Positions 44,897 through 56,197 of a stretch of DNA of 64,000 nucleotides are shown one piece after another. The notes under the pieces were generated by a model that was not told the DNA's origin, searched no databases, and saw only the letters and a list, made by a program, of their open reading frames with translations. A program made the translations under genes and the position numbers. The DNA comes from Alopecurus myosuroides. Its lineage: Eukaryota > Streptophyta > Magnoliopsida > Poales > Poaceae. The DNA is taken from NCBI GenBank assembly GCA_028641055.1, contig CM054063.1, positions 174,144,697 through 174,208,696 of the forward strand, written 5' to 3'. Within the stretch, counting starts at the first letter, position 1. Each line of letters begins with the position of its first letter.

Positions 44897-45279
44897 GTGA
44901 ACTCATGATCTGGCACCTGCAATGCCAGAAAGACTTCCCACCAAGCACCAGCAGCACCCTCTAGCTTGTAGGTGGCAAAGTTCACGTGGTCACGATCTTG
45001 GACATGAAGAGCCATAAACTTGTGCTCTATTGTGCGAAGCCAATCATCAGCATCGAGAGGCTCCATAGATTCAGCAAAGTATGGTGGCTGAGCTTTGAGG
45101 AAATCCACAAGTGTAACACCGGTAGCTCGGCGTTCAGTGTTCTCGGCCACACACTCCAGAAGATGTTCATTCCTCAGACGATTGTTCTCAATGCTCTGCA
45201 GCACCTACGCCATTGAGGGTGGCGGCGGAGGTGTTGGCTCAGGAGGAGGATTGTTACAGCCACGAGTACCACCCGACAT
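44897..45279 (-). pseudogene. gag: B1 gag, N-terminal segment
   Basis: ATG at 45279, preceded on the minus strand by CTTCCTTTTACTCAGG, an acceptor-like tract. Gly/Pro-rich start, then TAG at 45205-45207 where B2 has the Gln codon of MAQVLQ (CAG to TAG). The capsid begins SIENNRLRN and continues DADDWLRTIEHKF and GAAGAWWE until C2 interrupts it at 44896. Confidence 0.85.
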
Positions 45280-45616
45280 CCTGAGTAAAAGGAAGAAGAA
45301 TCGTGAATAACACATCCATGGAAAAAGATACAATGGAACGACATGTGATAGTTTCAACAGAATCAAGATACATGCCGAAATGTAGTAGAACAGAATGAAT
45401 GGACATGAAGTGTACCATTTCACCAACATGGAGATAACAACATACAACTGTTTATTGAAACCAGTCGAAGTACAAACCATACGTAGTGCCGGTACAAGCA
45501 TACAAGCTTAAGTACATACAACACGGAAGGAAGTACGATAGATACACATCACCGAAGTTCTACTCCTATACATTATTTTTCTACAACTTTGGATTTCGAG
45601 TACATGAAAGCAACTG

Positions 45617-46382
45617 TTACTCTAGCTGGAACCGATGACTGTCTAAGTATCCCCCGAAGTCGAAAGGAAGTGGAACTGGACCACCATAGTAGCGATGAAC
45701 GAACTCATCCTGCGGTGCATGGAGAGACTGTGGTACACCACACACCATCCTAGGCCTTCGCATGCGTCCACGAGGGGGAACATCACCTCCAACGTCTGGA
45801 GACGCGACCAAAGGAGACACGAGTACAGATGGAAGCTCTATCTCAGAGGTTTGAACAAGACCACTCTCAACAAATGGCCTCTTCTGTCACAGTCCTGAGA
45901 CTAGCTGCAAGGGTGTTGACTAGTGCACTAAGCTCACGCTCACGATGAGCATAAGCAACAACAAGATCAGCGGTGCATCTAAGTCTAGGATCTTCCTCCT
46001 GGGAGGAATCAGCAAAGGTATGGGTGAAACACCCATCAAGAGTAGGTGTAGAACCAGGACAATGACGGAAAGAGCTATTCTCATGGTCTCGATAGTGATG
46101 ACGGAGCATGCTGAGACAGTGTCGTGCAGCAACCTGCACAGCCATCTCAACAGTGAAACCAATGCCCTCGGCATAGTGCATAACAGGATTGGTTGTACCA
46201 TCTAACCGTGGAAGCCGGACAACACATAGGTACTGGGACTGATTAAAGTCACGATACTGCTCATACACGGTGTACACATGGTACCAAGGGGATTCTAGGT
46301 TTCCGGAGGCTAAGGTAAGTAGATAGGGAAAGCCTGGAACTCCAAGGCAATGAGTGTCTCGAACAACCTGTCCAGAGGTCAT
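45617..46382 (-). pseudogene. B1 extra ORF (aORF) upstream of gag, frameshifted
   Basis: Homologue of the intact B2 ORF at 50671. ATG at 46382 directly follows TTTGTTTCAG on the minus strand. Open to 45867, then a frameshift near the RTVT residues, with the C-terminus (DVGGDVPPRGRMRRP...FDFGGY) readable from about 45820 to 45617. No retroviral motif. Confidence 0.75.
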
Positions 46383-46691
46383 CTGAAACAAACACATTTG
46401 CAAGATGTCAAAGACATGACAGAACGATTGGGATTTTGAACTATAACAACCTGATACGAAGTACTAGGAAGAAAACACCCAACGATTTTGCTCCTAACTT
46501 TGAGGTAACACAAGAGAAACAACACACATAAAAACAAATGAGGTACGGTGACTCAGAGTTAGAGCGATACCAGATAAGGAGTAAAAAGAATCCTAAGAAG
46601 GTTTTCACAACTCTTTTGTCTTTTCAAAGTAGTTTTCACAAGGTCTAGACTCAACATCGACCAAAGGCAAGGGTTTCCTACATGCAGTCCT

Positions 46692-46703
46692 GCTCTGATA
46701 CCA
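46692..46703 (-). other. B1 primer binding site (initiator Met tRNA)
   Basis: Minus strand TGGTATCAGAGC, exact, five bases from the LTR end TCTGACA. Confidence 0.93.
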
Positions 46704-46708
46704 AGACT

Positions 46709-46847
46709 TGTCAGACGCCGGACCCAGAGATATACATATTGTTATGTGCTCCTAGTCATGGATCCACAAGGTCTTCAGGGTTACCAGCCCTGGCCGCAAC
46801 AAACAACGGCAGGTAGACCAGATTCATCGGCACGCAGGCTGGATCAC
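46709..46847 (-). repeat. B1 5' LTR remnant, 139 bp
   Basis: Matches 28935-29073 and then stops at GGATCAC, where B2 begins. The rest of this LTR would lie right of B2, outside the window. Confidence 0.9.
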
Positions 46848-49800
46848 TGTAACATCCCTACTTTTTTGTAATAAAGAGAGGTGTTGAGTACATGGCATGC
46901 ATGCATGAAAAATGGACCAAAAAATTGCATTCAAAATTTAATCAGTGAATTAAAAGAAAAACCACTTAATCTGGCTTCACACAAATTTGTTTTACAAAGT
47001 TTTTCAAAGTGAACCAACCATGTGATAGAAAGGTGGCAAATTTGAAGAGCTTTCCAACAAGTATTTTTGTGCAATTTTTGCTCCTCAAAATCTGCTTTTG
47101 GTTCTGTTTTAAAGTCTAAAAGGACCTCTTTGCAAATCCTCAGTTTTTACCAGGGGTTATCTGCGAAATGCTCTTTTAACGTTTCTTCCCTGTCGCTGGC
47201 CAGGAGGGCAACCCGCCGCCGCCCTCCACCTCCTTCTTGCTTCCTAGTCGACGTGGAGGCCTGGAAGCCCTCAAGACGACGCCCGGATCGAGTTAGCTCG
47301 CACAAACCCCCCAAGCTTCTCTCTCTCCTACTCTGTATCTCCTCCCCGCCACCGAACACACCGCCGCCGTCGATCCATCGCCGCCGGCAATTCACCGCTT
47401 CCCCGTCCACCCCGTTTGTCCCGTTGGAACCGCGTCGACCTCCTCTACCTCCACGTGCAGCAGGAGCTCCCGGGATGGTCTAGGGGCCGCCAATCGCCGC
47501 CTTCTTCCCCGCGGCCGGCCGCCGGAATCCATCCACCGCGCCGCCAATTCTTCCTCTCCCCGGCCCCGTCGTCTGCTTCGTTAGGCTCCCGGTGAGCCCC
47601 CGATCCTCCCCACCCCCTCCGTTTCTCTCCTTCCGCCCGGAAACGCCGGTTTCGGCGGAGCCCGATGACCCCCGCCGCCGTTCGCAATCGCAACCTTGCT
47701 GCCGTCGCTTCCCTGGAAGCGAGGCAAGCCTCCCCGGGTTCCTCTTGACAAGAGGAAGCCCGTGGGCCAAACGACGCGTCCGGGGACGCCTCCGTTCGCC
47801 ACCGGCGAGCTCCTCTGTCCCCGGCCGGGCACACCATGAGGTCACGGTGATGTCATCACGACGTCACCTGCCCACGTGTCTGCCCCCTGTTTTTCCTGTT
47901 TATTTCTTTTAATTATTTCAAACTGACAGGTGGGCACCGCAGATAAATAGAAAAACAGAATTTAAGTAAAATTTGGAAATTAAATAACTTCTATCTTATA
48001 GCTCCAAAAATTATGGGAAAATATGCAAAATGTTCAGAAAAATGTGAGCTATTTGTTTATACCATTTTCATCCATGTTTGGAATAGTTCAAAATGAGGCC
48101 ATATTTGTAGTTGGTATTTAATTCATTTAAATATTGAAAATACAGTTTTAATTCAATAAATTAGAAAATTAAGTGTAATATACCAAAATGATCAGTGAAA
48201 CAAATGCAATCTATCTATGAGGTTTCCAAAGTCATTTGAGCAACTAAACTTGATCACACCTCTAGAGTAGGGTTTTCTCCCCCTCCGGTGTTCGTCGTTC
48301 ACGGTGTAGAACCCTAGCTTCTTGCTCTATTCTCTAAGCTTCAAATCAATTGCATTATTTTACTCATGCATACATATTGTGCATTGCACGGTCATCAAGT
48401 ATTGATTGTTTGCCTTCTTTTCGGTGTTGCTCGTTATTGGTAGACCGAGATCCGGAGGTTGATCCGGCCTTCTACGACAACCCCAGCTACACCTTCGACG
48501 AGCAAGGCAAGCACTACCTCATGGTTATCCCATGTTTTGAGTGTTTTCAACCTCTTACTCATGCATACGGTTCAACATGGTTTTGAGTCTGTTAGAGTTA
48601 ACCTATCCACTGCATGACCCCCATACATGTCAACTTCATACATGTTTACCCTCCTAGTATGACTAGGGTTGTTTGAGTATCGTAGAGCTTTGTGTGTTTT
48701 GCTTAGCCATGCTTAGTGTTCAGATCTACTTCATCCGGTTGATGATTTGGATCACTTCGATAACCTTTTATGTTGTTATATTTGTGAGAACCGATCATGT
48801 GAAGCTGACTAAGGCTGGCACGGGAGGCCACTTGGGTAGTGGTTATTCGTTCCGTACTCGCCAACCCTAGGAATTAAGGTCTCGCCGCGGAAGCCAAGAC
48901 TGAGCGTGCGGCCACACGCGGGCCAATGAAACCCGCTTGGCTGACTAACTTGTTTGATCACTTCCATGGGTCACATAGTTTGAGTTTTCCATTTGCGGGT
49001 GTGTCATAAAAGGTTTTGGAGAAAACTAGGGCGTGATCGGGACCAGTGATGGACGTACACGGATCTTGTCCCAACTCACAGAATAGGTGCCATCAGGAGG
49101 TGGCCAACTCCCTGTTGACGGGGTGGCCCTGTTTGGCTTGACTCATGGATAGGGTTAAGCAAGGTAAAGGCCACGGTCGATCACACTCTGCCGCGCTCTT
49201 AGAGAGGAGCGTTACCGCATGGCACTAAGAGTTGGTCGATACGTGTGGGTAAAGTGTACCACCTCTTGCAGGGATAAATCTTTCGAAAAGCCGTGTCCAC
49301 GGTTATGGACGACTTGGTGAAAGTCACGGGGTCATAGATAACTCTAACGGAATGACTAAAACTTGTTGACAACGGATGAAGGTTGCCTCCTCGACTACGT
49401 CGAGAGGGGTGATTCTTGTAGCATAAGGTAGTCTGGGAATGAGAAAGTACTTGGTGGACTAAAGAACATGATGATCTCAGTAGTTGAGTAGATTCCTCCT
49501 CTGTTTTAGAAATGCTCCATTTACACGTGCTTCTTTTTCCTCAACTTCGGAAAACAAAGATGGCTTTATGCAAAAGACCTTAAAAGCCAAGTCTTGCTGA
49601 GTACCTTTTGTACTCAACCTTGCCTTGTTGTTGTTTTGTTTCAGACTTCGGCGATGCAGCTGAAGAAGGGTTCTTACCTCGACGTCGATGAGTAGTTAGG
49701 GGTTCCCAGGTGGTAGCCTGGTATGTGTAGTATGGGTTTGGCTACGTTGCTTATGTTTCGGACTCCTAGTCCTTTTGCATTCTTGTTGTATAGCAACATA

Positions 49801-50347
49801 TTTGCTTTCGCTACTTGTTGTAATGTTGGGTTGCTTGACCTATGTTGGTCGTGTAACCTCTGCGTGTAATCTACTCTAGTATGACTTGTTTAATACAACT
49901 TTCATGTCTAGAGTGCTGCTTTGATCGATTGTTGGTTTCGAGCCCGTTGTTATACAGTTTTGGCTATGCCTGCATAGTTGTCGCAGTCGAGGGGTTGTGG
50001 AGCCGATGATCCATGTCTGAGCCCGCATACCGATGTGATTCGGCCTGGGGCGAGGTAACCCCAGTAACCCTCGATTGTTGTTGCACTTTTTGGACACATA
50101 GCAGCTCTGTATAACCTTGGTCCCATTCCTTCAGTTTCATCTGACTCGCGGACGCTTGGGTATACATATCTGGTTATGAATAGCAAGGACATAAGGAGTA
50201 CTAGACCGGGGATCCGGACTACGTGCCGATGAATCCGGTCTGCCTGCCGTTGTTTGTTGCGGCTGGGGCTGGTAACCTTGAAGCCCTTGTGAGTCCATTG
50301 CTAGGAGCACATGACAGTTTGTATATCTCCGGTTCCGGGGTCTGACA
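46848..50347 (+). repeat. B2 5' LTR, 3500 bp
   Basis: TGTAACATCCCTAC to GGGGTCTGACA. GC-rich block 47150-47890 contains GGTGAGCC at 47591-47598. The rest is A/T-richer and non-coding; ORFs such as 47592-47912 are GC artefacts. Confidence 0.94.
47591..47598 (+). other. Splice-donor-like GGTGAGCC in B2 5' LTR
   Basis: Context CTCCCG then GTGAGCCCCCGATCC. The E LTR has GTGAGCCCTCGATC in the same kind of block (63280). In the B2 3' LTR the copy at 56952 reads AGTGAGCC. Inferred 5' splice site for leader splicing. Confidence 0.45.
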
Positions 50348-50351
50348 AGTC

Positions 50352-50364
50352 TGGGTATCAGAGC
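50352..50364 (+). other. B2 primer binding site (Met-type with one extra G)
   Basis: TGGGTATCAGAGC, against TGGTATCAGAGC in B1. The inserted G could weaken priming or may have arisen after insertion. Confidence 0.85.
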
Positions 50365-50670
50365 AGGACTGCCTGTACGAAACCCTTGCCGTTGGTCGAT
50401 GTTGAGTCTAGAACTTGTGAAAACTATTTTGCAAAGACAAAAGGAGTTATGAAAACCCTCTTAGGATTATTTTTACTCCTTACCTGGTATCGCTCTAACT
50501 CTGAGTCACCATACCTCTGTGTGTTGGTTTCCTTGGTGTTTTCTCAAAAGTTAGGAGTAAAAAAACCGTTGGGTGTTTTCTTCCGAGTACTTTGTCTCAG
50601 GTTGTTATAATTCCAAATTCAAATCATTTCTTCATGTCTTTTGACATATTGCAAAATGTCTTTATTTCAG
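50365..50670 (+). other. B2 leader between PBS and extra ORF
   Basis: Non-coding, ending TCTTTATTTCAG directly before ATG 50671: a pyrimidine tract plus CAG, like a 3' splice site. Confidence 0.55.
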
Positions 50671-51414
50671 ATGACCTCTAGACAGGTTGTTCGACACACT
50701 GTTTGCCTTGGAGTTCTAGGTTTTCTCCATCTTTTAGCCTCAGCCTGTGCAAACCTAGGAGCCCCTTGGTACCCTGTGTACATTGTGTATGAGCAGTACC
50801 ATGACTTCAACCAGTCCCAGTACCTATGTGGTGTCCGTCTCCCACAGCCATATGGTACCATCATTCCTGCTATGCACTATGCTGAGGTTCTTGGTTTCAC
50901 TGTTGAGATGGCTGTGCAGGATGCTGCCCGGCACTGTCTTAACGTGCTTCGTTACTACTATCTAGACCACAAGCATAGCTCTTTACGATATTGTCCTGGT
51001 TCTGAGCCTACTCTTGAGGGGTGTCTCACTCTTACCTTTGTTGATTCCTCCCAGGAGGAAGATCTTAGACTTAGGTGCACCGCTGATCTTCTTCTTGCTT
51101 ATGCTCATCGTGAGCGTGAGCTTAGTGCACTAGTCAACACCCTTGCAGCTAGTCTCAGGACTGTGACAGACAGAGTGAGGCCATTCGTTGAGAGTGGTCT
51201 TGTTCAGACCTCTGAGATAGAGCTTCCATCTGTACTTGTGCCTTCTACGGTTGCGTCTCCAGATGTTGGAGGTGATGTTCCCCCTCGTGGACGCATGAGG
51301 AGGCCTATGATGGTGCGTGGTGTACCACAGTCTCTCCATGGACCACAGGATGAGTCTGTTCGTCGTTACTATGGTGCTCCGGTTCCACTTCCTTCCGACT
51401 TCGGAGGATACTGA
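50671..51414 (+). CDS. Extra ORF (aORF) upstream of gag in B2, 247 aa, intact
   Basis: Start chosen at ATG 50671 because the acceptor-like TTTATTTCAG touches it and B1 conserves the arrangement; in-frame ATGs at 50641 and 50656 lie upstream. Residues about 35-110 form a compact domain (VYEQY...YLCGVRLP, then FTVEMAVQDAARHCLNVLRYYY, a likely amphipathic helix). About 145-180 is helical (AYAHRERELSALVNTLAASL). The last 60 residues are Pro/Arg/Gly-rich. No retroviral family recognised. The plan (domain with an A-rich helix, then a heptad helix) echoes the element A ORF. Function unknown. Open although gag and pol are broken. Confidence 0.75.
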   Translation: MTSRQVVRHTVCLGVLGFLHLLASACANLGAPWYPVYIVYEQYHDFNQSQYLCGVRLPQPYGTIIPAMHYAEVLGFTVEMAVQDAARHCLNVLRYYYLDHKHSSLRYCPGSEPTLEGCLTLTFVDSSQEEDLRLRCTADLLLAYAHRERELSALVNTLAASLRTVTDRVRPFVESGLVQTSEIELPSVLVPSTVASPDVGGDVPPRGRMRRPMMVRGVPQSLHGPQDESVRRYYGAPVPLPSDFGGY

Positions 51415-51780
51415 GACCGTATTCGGTTCCAGCTAGAGTAATGTTTGCTTTGATGTACTCGAAACCCGAATTTGTAGAAAAATAATGTATAGGAGCAGAA
51501 CTTCGGTGATTTGTATCTATCGTACTCCTTTCAGTGTTGTATGTACTTAAGCTTGTGAGCTTGTACCGCCAGTATGTATGGTTTGCAATTCGACTGGTTT
51601 CAGTAAATGGTTGTAAGATGTTGTCTCCATGTTGATGAAACGATACAAATCATGTTCATTCGTTCTGTTCTACTACATTTCGGCATGTATATTTTTTTTC
51701 GTTGAAACTATCACATGTCGATCCATTGTATCCTTTTTTCATAGATGTGTTATTCATGATTCTTCTTCCTTTTACTCAGG
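51415..51780 (+). other. Spacer between extra ORF and gag in B2
   Basis: 366 bp, T-rich, no ORF supported. It ends TTCCTTTTACTCAGG before ATG 51781, a good 3' splice-site consensus conserved in B1. Confidence 0.6.
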
Positions 51781-52840
51781 ATGTCGAGTGGTACTCGTGG
51801 CCGTAACAATCCTCCTCCTGAGCCAACACCTCCGCCGCCACCCACAATGGCGCAGGTGCTACAGAGCATCGAGAACAACCGTCTGAGGAACATGAGGCCC
51901 AGAACAATGAACGTCGTGCTGCCGGCGTTACACTTGTGCACTTCCTCAAGGCTCAGCCACCATACTTTGCTGAATCCACTGAGCCTCCCGATGCCGATGA
52001 CTGTCTTTGCACATAGGAGCGCAAGTTCCTTGCTCTCCGTGTCCAGGACCGTGACCGTGTGAACTTCGCCACCTACAAGCTTGAGGGTGCTGCTGGTGCT
52101 TGGTGGGAAGGCTTCTTGGTGTTGCAGACGCCAGATCATGAGGTCACCTGGGCAGAGTTCCGCACTGCTTTCCGTGAGGCTTATATCCCGAAGGCAGTGA
52201 TGGATGGTAAAAGAAAGGAGTTCCTTGATCTTACTCAGGGCAGTCTGGGTATTGATGCCTATGGTCGTGTTTTCACTCGTCTAGCTCGCTATGCTCCTCG
52301 TGATGTCACTAATGACGAGGACAAGCAGGATCTGTTCCATAAGGGTCTGAACCCAACTTTTCGTTATGAGCTGCTGCCCTTCAAGTTCCAGAGCTTCCAG
52401 GAACTGTACAATCAGGCCATCACTCTTGAACGTGGCAAAAAGGAGATGGATACCGCTATGAAGAAGTGTGTTGGAGATTCCTGTGCATCACCCTCTGGTC
52501 AGAAGAGGAAGTGTCGTGTGTTCATTCCATACAGCGATGTTCGTAGGGCTCCGTATCAGCCAAGGCCATCTAGATATGTCCCTCGTCCGCCTGCACCACC
52601 TGCTACATCAACCTATGGTGGTGGACAAGGTTCTCGTCCTCCAGTTGACGCTCCTCCCAGCAATGTCTGCTATCGCTATGGCCAGCCTGGTCACTTCTCA
52701 AGGGAGTGCCCTCAAAATCGTGCTGGACGTGCAACTCCTCCTCCTAAGAAGACGGTGAAGCCTGCTGGTGCCGGACGTGGTCGCCTTAACTACGTGAATG
52801 CTGAGGATGCTCAGGAAGATCCAAGCGTCTTACTGGGTAC
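51781..52840 (+). pseudogene. gag: B2 gag, with early frameshift and altered zinc knuckle
   Basis: ATG 51781, Pro-rich start, SIENNRLRN, then a frameshift near 51890. The capsid resumes in another frame with a TAG at 52014-52016 and is open from 52059 (GAAGAWWEGF, TWAEFRTAFREAYIP, RYAPRDV). The knuckle reads C-Y-R-Y-G-Q-P-G-H-F-S-R-E-C: the second Cys is Tyr, while B1 keeps Cys. That change should abolish zinc binding. Confidence 0.88.
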
Positions 52841-53328
52841 GATTCGTGTCAACTCAATTTCGGCTTTAGCCTTATTTGATTATGGAGCATCGCATACTTC
52901 CATATCAGAAGGGTTTGCTAAAATGCATGGGATACCTTTTGAGAAGTTGTCAAAACCGTTGGTGGTAAACTCTCCTGGTTGCAACTGGCAAACCACCATG
53001 GTTACGCCAGAGCTCATGGTTGAGGTGGGATCCTTACAATTCCCTGCAACCTTCCTTTCCCTAAAATCCACTGACCTTCATGTCATACTGGGCATGGATT
53101 GGCTTGCCAAATATGGAGCTGTATTGGATTCTGCAACAAAATGCCTCACCTTGAAACATCCTTCTGGTGCGATCATCGACTATTGGTCGGAGTACACTAT
53201 TCCTCCATCAGCACACAACTTTCTCCTGAACTGCAGATATACTTCATGCAAGGCGATTACCCTCCTGAAATTCATGAGTTACCTGTAGTCAGTGATTTCC
53301 CTGATGTGTTTCCTGAAGAGTTACTGGC
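52841..53328 (+). pseudogene. B2 protease with D-Y-G active site
   Basis: Full-length retropepsin segment: L-F-D-Y-G-A-S where the family has D-S-G or D-T-G, then HVILGMDWL. The Ser to Tyr change should inactivate it. Two indels follow: about 2 bp lost near 53215-53235 and 1 bp lost near 53323 (CCTGGC to CTGGC). The reading frame changes twice before RT. Confidence 0.85.
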
Positions 53329-56160
53329 ATGCCACCTGACCGAAGTGTGGAGTTTGTCATTGAGTTAGTTCCTGGTACCGCTCCTATGTCTAGAAGACCT
53401 TATCGTATGGCCCCAGAGGAGTTGGTTGAATTGAAACGCCAAATAGAGGAGTTAGAAGAAAAAGGTTTCATCCAACCTAGTACCTCTTCTTGGGGTTGTC
53501 CCACTATCCTTGTCAAGAAGCGGGATACCAATGTTCCACGTCTGGTTGTTGATTATCGGCCGCTGAATGCAGTGAGCATCAAAAACAAATACCCTCTTCC
53601 AATAATGAATGACCTCTTTGATCAGTTAGCTGGTGCAACTGTCTTTTCCAAGATGGACCTGCGATCAGGATACCATCAAATAAAGATCAGAAAGGAGGAC
53701 ATTCCCAAAATGGCGTTTACTACTCGTTATGGTCTTTACGAGTACATCGTCATGTCTTTCGGTCTTACCAATGCTCCAGCTACTTTTATGAGGCTTATGA
53801 ACTCGGTATTCATGGAGTATCTTGATAAGTTTGGCGTGGTCTACATCGACGACATCTTGGTCTATTCCAAAACCGAAGATGAACATTATGAACACCTACG
53901 TTTGGTGTTATCCAAACTCCGTGAGCACAATCTGTATGCCAAGTTCTCCAAGTGTGAGTTCTGGTTGAAAGAACTCGTCTATCTCGGACACGTGGTGTCT
54001 GCTGAAGGTGTTGCCGTCATTCCAGACAAGGTCCAAACCATTCTGGACTAGGAAACACCTAAGTCAGTCTAGGATGTTCGTAGTTTTCTCGGATTGGCAG
54101 GTTATTACCGTCGTTTCATCGAGAACTTCTCCAAAATTGCCAAACCTATGACTGAACTTCTTAAGAAAGGCAAAAAGTTCGAGTGGTCAGAAAAGGCAGC
54201 GGAAAGTTTCCAAACTCTGAAAACCAAACTGACTACAACTCATGTGCTTGTTCTTCCTTATACAAGCAAGGATTTTGTCATCTTCTGTGATGCCTCTCAA
54301 CAAGGACTTGGTTGTGTGTTAATGCAAGAAGGTCATGTGGTGGCCTATGGTTCTCGTCAACTGAAACCACATGAGCGCAATTATCCAACCCATGATCTTG
54401 AGCTAGCAGCCGTGGTCCATGCTCTCAAGCAATGGCGTCATTATCTGCTTGGCAACCGATGTGAGTTATACTCAGATCATCAGAGTCTGAAATATCTGTT
54501 CACCCAACCGGATGTGAATCTCAGACAGAGAAGATGGTTGGAGGTAATCAAGGACTTTGACTTGGGTCTCAACTATCAACCCGGCAAAGCAAATGTCGTT
54601 GCTGACGCGCTAAGCCGGAAGTCTTACTGTAACAACTTGATGATACAACAGGCCCAACCTCCTCTTCATGAGGAGTTCTCTAAAGTCAACCTTGAGATCA
54701 ATCCTTCTGGTTATTTGGCCAAGCTTGAGGTAAAACCTTCCCTTGAGGACCATATTAAGAAAGCTCTAAAGCGGGATCTGGGAATTGCCAACATTAAGAA
54801 GAACATTGCTAGGAGAGCAGCTAAATGTTTCTCCATTGATGACCAAGGTACCGTATATTTTGGCAACCGTTTGGTAGTGCCGAAGATACGGAAGCTCAGA
54901 AAACTAATTCTCCAAGAGGCTCATGACACACCTCTTTCTATTCATCCTGGTAGCACTAAAATGTATCAAGATATACGTCAAAGGTTTTGGTGGTCCCGTA
55001 TGAAGCGGGAGATCGCTCAGTATGTTGCTGAATGCGACGTCTGTTGTCGTGTGAAAGCAGAACATCAAAGATGAGCCGGTGTTCTTCAACCCCTGCCTAT
55101 TCCTGAATGGAAGTGGGATGAGATTGGTATGGATTTCATTACCGGCCTTCCCAATACCAAAAAGGGGCACAATGCTATATGGGTAGTGATTGATCGTCTG
55201 TCAAAGGTTGCCCATTTCCTTCCTGTTCGTGAAAGTATCCGAGTCTCCGAGATGGCAGATCTATATATGTCACGAATAGTCAGCCTTCACGGAGTTCCAA
55301 AAAAGATTGTCTCAGACAGAGGCAGTCTGTTTGTCTCCAGATTCTGGGGAAGTCTTCAAAAGGCCATGGGAACTCGTTTATCCTTCAGTACAGCCTACCA
55401 TCTGCAAACAGGTGGTCAAACTTAGAGAGTGAATCAAATTCTTGAGGACATGCTTTGAGCTTGTGTTATATCATTCGGTAAGGATTGGGAGAAGTTCCTC
55501 CCATATGCCGAGTTCATTTATAACAACAGTTATCAATCTAGCTTGGGCAAGGCTCCTTTTGAAGTTCTATACAGCCGTAAATGCCGAACTCCGCTGAATT
55601 GGTCTGAAACTAGTGAAAGGTCATTCTTTAGTCCAGATGCAATCAAGGAAGCGGAAGAAATCGTTCGCATCATTCGTGAACGACTGAAAACAGCTCAATC
55701 TCGCCAGAAAAGTTATTATGATCGTCATCACCAGGATGTTCAATACGAAATTGGCGAGAAAGCTTATCTTCGAGTCACACCTCTGAAAGTTGGAAAACGT
55801 TTCGGAATCAACTCGTTATATCGGTCCTTTCCCTATAATTGGAAAACGAGGTCAAGTTTCATACCAACTGCAGTTGCCTCCAGGATTTCCGGATGTCCAT
55901 GATGTATTCCATGTCTCCCAACTCAAACGTTGCTTCAAAGATCCTGTTCGTGGTGTGGATCACGAAACTATCAAGCTCAAGGATGATCTCTCCTACAAAG
56001 AGGTTCATATCCGTATTCTCGATGAGGCCAAATGAAGAACTCGCAGTCAAACTATCAAGTTCCTCAAAGTTCAATGGTCGCATCATTCTGAGAACGAAGC
56101 AACCTGGGAACAAGAAGATCGTTTATGATCTAAGTACCCCGACTTCTTTTCTAAAACCTA
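53329..56160 (+). pseudogene. pol: B2 pol: RT, RNase H, integrase, chromodomain
   Basis: RT has Y-I-D-D at 53842-53853. Stops are TAG 54049 (TGG to TAG), TAG 54070, TGA 55072, TAG 55423, TGA 55456 and TGA 56126. RNase H keeps FCDAS, HDLELAA, SDHQSLK and VVADALSR. Integrase has an intact H-H-C-C finger, MDFITG and SDRGS, but the catalytic Glu codon of GGQTERVN is the TAG at 55423-55425. A frameshift near 55790 precedes the C-terminal part. The chromodomain (KVQWSHHSENEATWEQED) is at about 56050-56160, with TGA 56126 shared with B1. Confidence 0.9.
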
Positions 56161-56183
56161 GGAATCTCGGGACGAGATTCTTG

Positions 56184-56197
56184 TAAGGGGGTAGACT
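56184..56197 (+). other. B2 polypurine tract
   Basis: TAAGGGGGTAGACT directly before the LTR start TGTAACATACC. Confidence 0.88.

Larger units (their letters stand above)
28935..46847 (-). mobile_element. Element B1: Ty3/Gypsy chromovirus, minus strand
   Basis: 3' LTR 28935-32446, PPT, chromodomain, integrase, RNase H, RT and a protease remnant, then gag, split by C2. Next come an extra ORF, a Met-type PBS and the first 139 bp of the 5' LTR (46709-46847), where B2 interrupts it. Same family as B2. Left flank ATCAC (28930-28934). It is strongly decayed, with several stops, frameshifts and a protease deletion. Confidence 0.9.

Noticed and set aside
46843..46847. ATCAC beside B2 being B1's right target duplication (left one is also ATCAC at 28930)
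   Set aside because: The 139 bp before it are B1 LTR sequence that contains GGATCAC in the other LTR too, so the match is coincidental. It is better read as the left half of B2's duplication.
47592..47912. ORFs in the GC-rich blocks of B and E LTRs (e.g. 56559-56945, 63141-63623)
   Set aside because: Arg/Pro/Ser-rich GC artefacts, not conserved between LTR copies, no start context or domain.
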